Below are positions 55,661 to 64,000 of a stretch of DNA of 64,000 nt, piece by piece. The stretch's first letter is position 1. Each line of letters starts with the position of its first letter. Source of the stretch: Ypsolopha sequella (lineage: Eukaryota > Arthropoda > Insecta > Lepidoptera > Ypsolophidae); contig CAKOHE010000095.1 of NCBI GenBank assembly GCA_934047225.1, positions 248,001 to 312,000 of the forward strand, read 5' to 3'. Under the pieces are notes generated by a model. The model saw nothing but the letters and a program-made list of their open reading frames with translations, was not told the origin of the DNA and ran no database searches. The position numbers were made by a program, and so were the translations under genes.

Positions 55661-56906
55661 TTTTTTAAAGAAATTTGTTTGTCAAAAAAACTTAAGACTA
55701 CTACAATTTATTTTCTGCCAAACTGCATAACAGATTGTCGGCAGATGAGCTCTTAGTATACTTACATATAACTTACAATTTACATACTTACGGTAGCTAC
55801 AGGCTTAGATCATATTTATTTATACTTTATACTTAATATATAAATATGTATATATAATTAAGTATTAATATAAATACATATATACAAATACATATTATGT
55901 AAATATAATATTCAGTTTATACTATATATTTCTATAAAAACACCTTATTATAATAATCATTTCCAGATATATTTCGACTTGTAAAGTCGGCGTCAGTGGA
56001 ATTAGGTAAAATTAATATAATATGTTAAAATGTCATAAAATGGAGTGGATGATTGACAGACAAATGAAAGACAGAAGAAAAAAGAAATTGTATATGTAAT
56101 GTATTAAGTAGGTAGGTTTTTAAATATAAGTGTGGAGATGGGTAGATGATATTTATGTTTGTCTGTTAAGACCCGGACCGTTATAACTGTAAATATAATA
56201 TGCAATTAAGAGAAAGATTCAAAACTCATACAAGGATTGATAAAGTAAATGTGCTATGACTGTATTAATTAAGTACTTTCCATATGTAAAAAGTGCTGCA
56301 TGACTCTATTTTTAAAAACAGCTATTGATGAAGACTCTCGAATGATGAGTGATTAAGACGTATTGCATAAATTGTGAATGAATTTGTAAACATTTCAGTT
56401 TTATGTGAGGGGGTGCACAAAAGTATATCATCATTGGTAGTAACTGTTATGTCTCCCGCTTGGATATGTCCAACGTATTAGATGTTGTTTTTGATAGGGG
56501 AATAGTGCCTTACTGTACGATTGTGTCATGATTGAAAACTCTGTCTTGGTCTCCACATGTCAATGAAGTAAGTCGTAAAGTTTTCGGCTCATATCACTCC
56601 CTTAAGCGCCTACAGAAGTTTCAGTCACTGTATACAAATGCATTGAATGCATTACTCGCATTACATTATTTTTCATATCGGTGACGGTAATGGCAGACAT
56701 TAAGTTGAAAGAAAGTCAAAGTCTTTTAAATAAACGACGGATAAATCAGTGCAGGATAGGTCGTGGGAGAAAATGAGGTGCACGCATCCAAGTTCACCAT
56801 AGTCGCCTTAGGAAAGAAATCTTCTGTGCTTGTGGGACTTTTAGATGGACTGCGATTTTTGTAATTTTTAAAGATGTTTGTCGGTATCAATAGTGGGGGG
56901 ACATAC
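55661..56906. other. Non-coding stretch, probably intron, with a hairpin
   Basis: No coding sequence recognised. On the minus strand at 55996-55972 CTGACGC is followed by the hairpin CGACTT-TACA-AAGTCG and AAATATATC, resembling the motif in the fold-back element at 29 kb. Confidence 0.5.
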
Positions 56907-57056
56907 CTCGATACCATCGCTCGAGGAGTCAAGTAGCTCGTAGAAGACGGACAGGAACAGCTGATTCATCAGCTGGGACCGTAGTTCAGCCACTTCAGCC
57001 ACGTTGCCAAGCAGACCCATCATGTTGCGCAGTAGTTCTTCTTTGTCAGGGAAACT
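56907..57056 (-). CDS. Exon of a ZYG11/ZER1-family gene
   Basis: ZYG11-family proteins are armadillo-repeat substrate receptors of CUL2 ubiquitin ligases, acting in the cytoplasm and nucleus. A 50-codon exon in phase 0/0 is bounded on the minus strand by TTTTCCGATTGCAG|AGTTTC and ATCGAG|GTATGTCC. It reads FPDKEELLRNMMGLLGNVAE, then LRSQLMNQLFLSVFYELLDS and SSDGIE. The phrases LLRNxMGLLxNxAEV and LLxSxxDGIE are ones I associate with the armadillo region of ZER1/ZYG11B. I could not find the adjoining exons: the next should lie below 56907 and the previous above 57056. Family assignment is from memory. Confidence 0.68.
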
Positions 57057-57235
57057 CTGCAATCGGAAAACGTTGCTTTTGTTGATTTAATTCCTTAGTA
57101 GATCTACATATATTATGGTCGCCAAATATCGTTCGAATCAGTTTCACAATCGAGGAATCATGTGTTTCAGGAGGATATTAATGAGTTATTCAATTTGGAT
57201 TGCAAGGAATCTACCTGCCAAATGTCATTAGCTTG

Positions 57236-57487
57236 TATAGTACATTTCAAATACCATGGCCCGATTCCACTTGAAACTTAACAATGGGGCTCATAATGTT
57301 TGCCTTTTGTTATCTAATTTGGAGCACTTCAAATTGGCACGCGTCGGTGCAATCTGTATGTACTCGTAACTAAAGCAAACACCGCAAAAGGGTCTGGCCA
57401 GGTATCTTTTGTTATCACTAATCCTATTGTTAACACCTAATGACCGTCTTAAGTGGAATCGGGCCATGGTATTTGAAATGTACTATA
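57236..57487. mobile_element. MITE, 252 bp with 37-bp perfect inverted ends
   Basis: TATAGTACATTTCAAATACC opens a 37-bp arm (57236-57272) repeated exactly inverted at 57451-57487. The outer TA is probably the target duplication. It lies just upstream of the ZYG11-like exon, so probably in an intron of that gene. Confidence 0.88.
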
Positions 57488-57756
57488 ACCGCGACAGCCT
57501 AAGGAGGCGTCGAAACGAGAAGTATAAACATTTTAGTTAGGTTATGTTTTATAGTTACGATCCGAGTCTTTACGTTAATAACGTGTTTAAATCGTAAAAT
57601 TTTAAGGCACTTTAAGGTTAACTGTCGAAACTAAGATGACGTTGCTCGAATAAAGTTCTTTCGTGTGTTAAGGACTTTACCAATAGTTAGGTTTATATCC
57701 CAACGAGATGAGGGTAAAACCCCTCACTGTAAAATATTATTGAGATGCCCATTATT

Positions 57757-57920
57757 AGGGTTCCGTACCCAAAGGGTAACCAACGGAACCCTATTACTAA
57801 GACTCCGCTGTCCGTCTGTCACCAGACTGTATCTCATGAACCGTGATAGTTAGACAGTTGAAATTTTCACAGATGATGTATTTCTGTTGCCGCTATAACA
57901 ACAAATACCAAAAAATATAT
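57757..57920 (+). repeat. Dispersed repeat, copy 4 (best preserved)
   Basis: Reads GGGTTCCGTACCCAAAGGGT, AAGACTCCGCTGTCCGTCTG, CACCAGACTGTATCTCATGA and CAGTTGAAATTTTCACAGAT in order. This is the fullest copy in the window of a repeat I know as abundant in moth genomes. Confidence 0.75.
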
Positions 57921-60459
57921 TACATATCATATTTTATTATAATCATAAATAAATACTCAGTTACCGTTCGTCTATATAAAGTAACTATTTACCTACATGG
58001 CTAATAGCCTTACCATGCTATTCAAAATGCAGACTCAAGCACCGCCCGCCCTCCCGCATAAAACATTGTAACATTCCACATGGTATGCTGTCATTGGGTA
58101 TCACTAAAATGGACAATTATTATGTACTTAGTCATAATAAACATACAGATGATGTATGAACCTCAATACTTAGAAGTTTCGGAAACTTGGCAACATTCCA
58201 AACTGAGACGGAACCAACCACAGGTCGAAGGGTCCACCAAAACTCATATGCTTAGATGAATAATCAACTTAAAGTAAAGGAAATATTGAATGATTGAACC
58301 ATTAAGGGTTTCACCTTCCCTTGTAACTCTAAACATCATTATGACAAAATGTTCATGCTGCTCATTATTTCCTTAAGGTCATAAAAAGCGTAGTATTGTT
58401 GTGTAGCAAACAATATGGCGGCTGGAATTCGAATGTTCTTGAAAGATTCAAAGATTCTCAGAACTACACGTGGCATGTTCAAACCGCGGCGGAGAAATCT
58501 AATATGTAGGCGCGAAAACAAATTGTAACTAAAATTGAACTTTGGGTTAAGGGGGAAAGAGGCTAAAATATATTCAGCAATTAATGATAGAAGAACTGGT
58601 TATAACAAGTTCGTTGTGGAGAGGCAGAGAAATGGTTAGTGTGACGTAATATCGTACGATTTGGAGCGGCGTCGGCTAGCCAATAGAAAGACATCTAGAT
58701 AATAAGATAATAGATATTAATAATAGATAATTTTTAATTTATTAGATATTCATTGCGGGCTTGTCAGAGGCAAGTTTCTCTTTGAATCACGATTTGTTGA
58801 TAAAGTATTAAAGTCGTTTCGTAGTCTTCAGTAAATTAAATATAGGTTTCGAAGCTAGTTTGGGGTTGCTGGGGTGGGTAGCATGGGTGTGTCTCGAGCT
58901 GGTATGGCGAGGAATTACCTTGAAATTGTATAGGACAAATAATGTAGGGTACCACCGGGAGTGTTTTTCCGATTTCAGTGATTCCCTCTCTCGGGCGAGG
59001 TCCGCTAGATGCGCCTTAATTGTACTCGATGAGACTGACTTGTACACGAGAGAAAATCTATCCTCCTGCATTGCACTTGGCAGGGTACCTTATTTTCCTT
59101 CCTATCCGCTTGTGGTTGTAGGTTCTTTGGCCACAAGTATCCTTGTTATCTATATGTTAACATTTTAATTTTGTCATCGATTGATTGGTATCGATCAACA
59201 CTAGAGTGTGGATCGGCGAATTATTTTTAATCTGTGGTTTTTGATTCTGTGGACCGATTTTGGGTGGGAAAAAGATGATGTGATATGCGGTTTGTAAGAA
59301 AAAGAAATGTTTAGATTGTTTAGAGCACAAATAAAGTGATTATAAACGTTCAACGTGTCTAATTATCTTAAAGTTCAGAAGTGTAACAAGCCACGTCCTA
59401 ATAGCCGGCTAGAAGGTGTAAATAAACGGTAAAGTTAAGAAAAAAAAAGTGGTAAGTCAAACTCTCTTCCTGCTCGTCGGATTACTTGGTTTTCCAATTT
59501 TGTCTCGTAAGTAATCGTCTGTGTTATAGTGGATACCGTAATCTTAAAGAAGATGATCGCATAAAGATATGATTTTAGTTGAGTGAGTAGTAAAAACATA
59601 TTGTTGTTATAACCTTCAATTAGAATGCTTCTACTCCTTGTCAATCTTTGTTTAGAGAAGTGTTTATAAGTAAAGCATGAATTCGATACCTCATTGGTTA
59701 ACATATCAATACAGAGTACTAGTAAGAGGAGATTTTAATCTTAGCACTGACCATACTGTGTTCCAGACGTCACATGCATCTTTAAATCTAACACTACAGA
59801 TAAGTAGGTAAACCTTTGCAATAAACTTGGTATAGGACATGAATATCAGGAGTTGCTAGGCTTACCTATTTGTATGAGAGGGCATGGAAAGCGAAATGGT
59901 CTTACATATTTAATGCAAAATAAATAAAAGAAACTGATTTTTGAGATCCACATTTTCTAGTTATACTAAAACATATATATACAATATATAGTATAAATAC
60001 AAACTGCTATAGAATAAAAGCCAATACAACCGGTTCAACCTATATCGTCTACTATGCAACAATCATGGTGCTAAACTAATTTGTTCAGGTAGCGTCAACG
60101 GTTTGTCAATGTGTAAACACAACAGCAGGATTTTTATAAGAACAGTCAAGGCTGTCTGTAAGCACAGCCAGGGTACTGTGCTGCTGGCCTAATAACCTGT
60201 ATTTATAAGTGGGTTAAATACAAAGTTAGGTAACTAGAATTAAACTTTAAAATGCATAAAAGTACAGTCGCATAAATAATTGGTTATCAGCTTTACTCTG
60301 AGTCTCCTGCAATCATTAATGGTGTTTGATTTTGATCTAAATAGTGAAGTTTATTGGGTTTGGATTATAAAGCTAGAAATAAATGAAAAAAGGTGTATTC
60401 GAAGAATAAAGTCAATGTTCTGTGGTCCATGTGAATTAAATTTACTTTTGTATTTCAGC
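57921..60459. other. Non-coding stretch
   Basis: No gene could be supported in about 2.5 kb. The segment 58960-59090, with GGTACCCTGCC-like and GCATTGCACTTGGCAGGGTA strings, may be another dispersed repeat, but I could not define its ends. Confidence 0.45.
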
Positions 60460-60530
60460 ACTCCCTCTCTCTCCCTCTCTCTCCGTCTCTCTCACTCTCT
60501 CCTTCTCTCACTCTCTCCCTCCCTATCATA
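60460..60530. repeat. (CT)n microsatellite
   Basis: Imperfect CTCTCTCC repeats about 70 bp long, just upstream of the gypsy-like gag. Confidence 0.85.
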
Positions 60531-60628
60531 TCACTTGTTTTATTTCAATGTTGAAGGGGTAGATTGTTTGTACGCTAAGATAAATAATAATCAGCATTGA
60601 TGCTAAGTATTTCATAGATAATGATAAA

Positions 60629-61632
60629 ATGGCTGATGAGTCTGAGTCACCAGGTACACCTAAACGTCCTCCACTGAGAAGAAATGCAGATGGGTTAAAT
60701 AAAAGATATAGTAGGATGAGTTCTAAGGAAGGGTGTCATAAAAAGAGAAAACAATCGACTTCATCAACAACTTCATCCAGTTCAGAATCCGAGCAGTGCG
60801 CGGGAAGACAGAGTCGTAGTCGAAAACGTATTAGGCGTAGTGATGGTCGTCGACTCCACCGTCGATACTCACGTAGCCACCGTTCGCGTAGCAGGTCAGA
60901 TCGGAATTTTTCTCCAAGGCATAATGATGAAGCTAGGAAAAACGAATCATCACTATTAGAAAAACTTGTTATTGCTCTCAGCGAAAGTAACAGACATTCT
61001 TCACCTAATAGCGTTTCTTTACTTCACGGTACTCAGAATGTGATTTCTAACTTTGATCCACTAGCCAGGTCACAGACTATGAAAGAGTGGTTAGGTAAAA
61101 TTAATGAATCTGCACATATCTACGGATATTTTATGCACTGCCCAAGTTGACTGGACTTGCCAAGCGATGGTACGATGGCTTGACAAGTGTTAAATACTCT
61201 TGGGCCGAGTGGCAAGATAAACTTTTGGCTGCTTTTCCTTGTGAAGAAAACTATGCAGAATTACTGTCCGAAATGTTAGCCCGAAAAACATCACGGAATG
61301 AAAGTTTAGAGGAGTACTATTATGATAAGATAATGTTGATCAACCGATGCCAGCTGAGTGGCAGACAAGCTGTTGATTGTTTAACTCACGGCATATTCGA
61401 TTCAACTGTGCGAATGAATGTACAAGGCGCTAACCTTCAAGAGCCTGAGGAGGTTCTAAGGTACTTCAGAAACATTGGTACTGATGGCACTAGAAAAATT
61501 ACACCTTATAGTACCAGTACTACTAGTGTTAAAAAGAGCATGATGTCCATTAAGTGTTACAGCTGTGGTGAAGTAGGCCACACAGCAGTAAGGTGCCCTA
61601 ATTCCCAATGTCGAGGATCCGAAATATTATAG
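60629..61632 (+). pseudogene. gag: Ty3/gypsy-like gag with arginine/serine-rich N-terminus, small deletion
   Basis: The product would be a retrotransposon Gag. From ATG 60629 the first ~110 residues are highly charged and rich in arginine-serine (GRQSRSRKRIRRSDGRRLHR, HRSRSRSDRN). The capsid region follows with MKEWLGKINESAHIYG. Near 61128 a small deletion shifts the frame; the next frame reads FYALPKLTGLAKRWYDGLTS, YSWAEWQDKLLAAFP and CLTHGIFDSTVRMNVQGA, the usual gypsy Gag core. One zinc knuckle, CYSCGEVGHTAVRC, lies near the end. The frame stops at 61632 and no protease or RT follows; the element is cut by a BEL element in the opposite direction. Confidence 0.8.
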
Positions 61633-61819
61633 TAATGAAAATGCGGTGCTCCTCTCGTATGATGTATAATTTGGATAACTGATTGAATTTGGTACAATAG
61701 ACAAGGTGAATATGGTAAACAGTGTCGTGTCTTCGTCATTCTAGATCGATCTGTCCATGCTCGCTCGGACGCCTTGTCCCTGCCCCCGCACCGGGGGGTG
61801 AAGAGACCAGTTCTGTTAT
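61633..61819 (-). other. 3' end of BEL element 4, LTR border not resolved
   Basis: Sequence downstream of the BEL pol stop. On the minus strand a G-rich run (GGTGCGGGGGCAGGGACAAG) near 61770 could be the polypurine tract. TGTTTACCATATTCACC near 61720 could begin the 3' LTR, which would then be truncated where the gypsy gag ends near 61630. Confidence 0.4.
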
Positions 61820-64000
61820 CTATTGGGCCGCAACATCATCCCCGGCCCTCGAACACGTAGGGGTTCGAGGATCTGAAGCTGCTGCTCCATGTTGATTGTT
61901 CAGTTCTGTAGGTTTCGGCAGCGGGCACAATTTGTTAATAGCACGTCGATAAATGCCTTGGGTAGTATATACATCTGCTACTCTTGAAATGTTGTCAGAT
62001 CCTGGATAAAGTTTTTGGATTCTTCCTAGTTTCCATTTCATGCATGGAAGATTTGGATCTTTGATGACCACCAAATCGTTAACTTGCAATCCTTCTTGAA
62101 TGATGCGCCACTTCGTCCGTTGCTGTAACTCAGACAGGAATTCACTCTGCCAACGATTCCAAAATTGCTGCCTCACTCGTTCAATGTACTGGTATCTGCT
62201 AAGTCTATTCGGGTTGATGTCTAATAAAGACGGAGACGGAATTGATGTGAGTGCTCTGCCGATCAAGAAGTGTCCAGGAGTGAGAGGTTCAAGGTCACAG
62301 GGATTTGATGATAATGGGGTCAAAGGTCTGGAATTAAGCATTGCTTCAACTTGAGAAAACAGTGTCGACAACTCCTCAAATGTCATATGAGTATTTCCTA
62401 AGGTACGTAGTATATGATGCTTTGCCGATTTAACGCCTGCTTCCCAAATCCCTCCAAAATTTGGTGATCCAGCTGGGGAAAACGTAAACTTGATACCCTC
62501 GCCAGCAGCAAATGAAGCTATGTCTTTGTTCCCTGATTTAATAAATCTGCCTATCTCGTTATTCGCACCAACGAAGTTAAGACCATTATCACAAAACATC
62601 TCGGTTGGCTTTCCACGGCGTGATATGAACCTCTTGAGGCATAAAATGAAGACGTCGGTTGTCAAATCACTAGCTACTTCCAGATGGATGGCTTTAGTAC
62701 TAAAACAAATGAAGAGACACAAATAGCATTTTGTGATTTTACAACCGCGTCCTTTGCGATCAGTGATGTAAAATGGACCTACCATATCTGTTCCGCAGAT
62801 TTCAAATGGAAGATTAGGATTGACACGAGACGAAGGTAAGTTTCCCATTAAAGGAGTTATTGTTTGACCTTTCATAATTCTACACTTCTTACAGTTATCA
62901 ACTACCTTTCTAGCTAATTTTCTGCCGTTTATAGGCCAGAACTTTTGTCTTACAGACTTCAATAACAACTGAGCTCCGCCATGTAAGTTTTTCAAATGTT
63001 CTTGTTCAAAATGAAGAAGTGTAAATCTATGTTTGCTGTCTAATAATATTGGGTGCTTTTTATTATATGTTTCAGATGAATTTTGGAGCCAGCCACCAAC
63101 ACGCAGCAGACCGTTCTCATCGATGAATGGAGATAACGCACTAAGACGAGATTTGTTTGGTAAGTTTTTTTTATTTTTTAACAATTTTATTTCATTAATA
63201 AAGAAGGATTCAGATTGAGATTGTCGTATTAAATAATTCAAAGAAGCGTTGTACTCACTTACTGACAAATGCTCAGTCATTTTGGATTGCAAGTTTCTAA
63301 GATTATAAATAAACCTTAGAACAAAGGCAACCTTTCTTGTTAAAGAACCCAAATTCGAATAATTGTTGAAGTTTATGAGTTTCAATGAATTAATCGAGTC
63401 ACTTTTATTTGTAGTGCTATTTGATACAATGTCACTACTAAAATGAGTTTTTATTTCGGGAAGTTCATTACTGTGACCATGCATCTGTGGCCATTGTGAC
63501 TGATTGTCTAATAAAAAAGAGGGACCCTTCCACCAAACTACTGCATCGCGTAGTTTGTGAGGGTCAACGCCTCTAGATGCCAGGTCGGCTGGATTTTGAT
63601 CGCCTGGAATATGTCTCCAGACACCATCTGGAGGCAGCTCCTGGATCTCACTAATTCTGTTGGATACAAAGGTTTTTAACTTTTGTGGATCTGTTTTGAG
63701 CCAACCTAGGACTACTGATGAATCGGTCCAGTGGTATACTTGATTTATTTTACAACGAAGAGAAGATAAGACTTTTGTACTAAGTCGCACGGATAAAAGT
63801 GCACCCAGTAACTCAAGACGTGGGATACTAATCGGTTTTATTGGTGCAACCTTTGCTTTGGCACATAACAAACTTACAGTAACCTTCTCGTCTTCATCAA
63901 TACTGCGTAAATAAATTAAACCGGAATATGCTGCCTGAGAAGCGTCAGAGAATGAATGAAGTTCAATTTTTTGTGGTGAGTCACACAACGCAAATCTGGG
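61820..64000 (-). CDS. pol: BEL/Pao pol, RNase H-integrase part (element 4), runs off the right edge
   Basis: The minus-strand frame is open from the window edge to a stop at 61820; the true start is outside. Numbering from codon 63988: RNase H acidic residues D15 (SFSDAS), E59 (RLELLG), D89 (WTDSSVVLGWL) and D135 (NPADLASRG). The integrase zinc site is H331, H336, C366 and C369. The integrase core has D401 (GTDMVG), D467 (FCDNGLNFVGANNE) and E516 (GGIWEAGVKSAKHH). The C-terminal domain has DLVVIKDPNLPCMKWKLGRI and YPGSDNISRVADV. All catalytic residues visible are present and there is no stop, so this copy may be the least damaged pol in the window. Confidence 0.9.
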   Translation of the reverse strand, partial: PRFALCDSPQKIELHSFSDASQAAYSGLIYLRSIDEDEKVTVSLLCAKAKVAPIKPISIPRLELLGALLSVRLSTKVLSSLRCKINQVYHWTDSSVVLGWLKTDPQKLKTFVSNRISEIQELPPDGVWRHIPGDQNPADLASRGVDPHKLRDAVVWWKGPSFLLDNQSQWPQMHGHSNELPEIKTHFSSDIVSNSTTNKSDSINSLKLINFNNYSNLGSLTRKVAFVLRFIYNLRNLQSKMTEHLSVSEYNASLNYLIRQSQSESFFINEIKLLKNKKNLPNKSRLSALSPFIDENGLLRVGGWLQNSSETYNKKHPILLDSKHRFTLLHFEQEHLKNLHGGAQLLLKSVRQKFWPINGRKLARKVVDNCKKCRIMKGQTITPLMGNLPSSRVNPNLPFEICGTDMVGPFYITDRKGRGCKITKCYLCLFICFSTKAIHLEVASDLTTDVFILCLKRFISRRGKPTEMFCDNGLNFVGANNEIGRFIKSGNKDIASFAAGEGIKFTFSPAGSPNFGGIWEAGVKSAKHHILRTLGNTHMTFEELSTLFSQVEAMLNSRPLTPLSSNPCDLEPLTPGHFLIGRALTSIPSPSLLDINPNRLSRYQYIERVRQQFWNRWQSEFLSELQQRTKWRIIQEGLQVNDLVVIKDPNLPCMKWKLGRIQKLYPGSDNISRVADVYTTQGIYRRAINKLCPLPKPTELNNQHGAAASDPRTPTCSRAGDDVAAQ

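Overview
The window looks like intergenic and intronic DNA from an insect, most likely a moth or butterfly. The evidence is an AT-rich background, four copies of a dispersed 'GGTTCCGTACCCAAAGGGTAAC'-type repeat and one 'GCCCGCGGTTTCGCTCGCG'-type repeat that I know from lepidopteran genomes, and RTE-type LINE tails encoding GEAYVQQWT. Genus cannot be read. Almost all recognisable coding sequence belongs to transposable elements. Only two short stretches look like host exons, both on the minus strand: a GC-rich unidentified exon (26026-26344) and an exon of a ZYG11/ZER1-family gene (56907-57056).

Layout, left to right. 405-5820: a BEL/Pao element with 687-bp LTRs that read identical, a TTAA target duplication, an intact gag and a gutted pol. 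6960-11330: a two-ORF CR1/Jockey-type LINE with a few lesions. 11771-13205: LINE scraps. 13366-14640: a 17-copy, 75-bp tandem array. 15139-16065: a 128-bp tandem array whose unit is itself eight 16-bp monomers. 16175-16953: a Harbinger transposase remnant. 18049-25763: a nearly intact, env-bearing BEL/Pao element with 153-bp LTRs that read identical and one long gag-pol-env frame. 26553-27895: an internally deleted piggyBac-like element. 29034-29508: a fold-back repeat carrying hammerhead-like hairpins.

30760-33717: a minus-strand LINE. 33909-38186: two opposite copies of a ~400-bp repeat, one split by a 720-bp element with 22-bp inverted ends, an 8-bp target duplication and a THAP-like ORF. 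38559-39035: a Myb/SANT-like pseudogene. 39947-41040: a BEL gag remnant, followed at 41231-43173 by a second LINE of the 30-33 kb kind. 43.2-50 kb is mostly non-coding with small duplications and RTE tails. 50.3-57.5 kb holds CpG-rich patches, MITEs, a scrambled LINE and the ZYG11-like exon. 60629-61632 is a Ty3/gypsy-like gag. 61820-64000 is the 3' part of another BEL/Pao pol running off the right edge.

The elements do not form a pathway; the window is a nested graveyard with at least two recent LTR insertions. The most unusual points are: the catalytic (Y/F)xDD box of reverse transcriptase is altered or missing in three of the four RT domains that reach it; one frame joins gag, pol and an F-like envelope; the 8x16-bp higher-order repeat; and the THAP/8-bp-TSD element with its empty site readable elsewhere in the window. 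All calls rest on reading the sequence; no database search was made.
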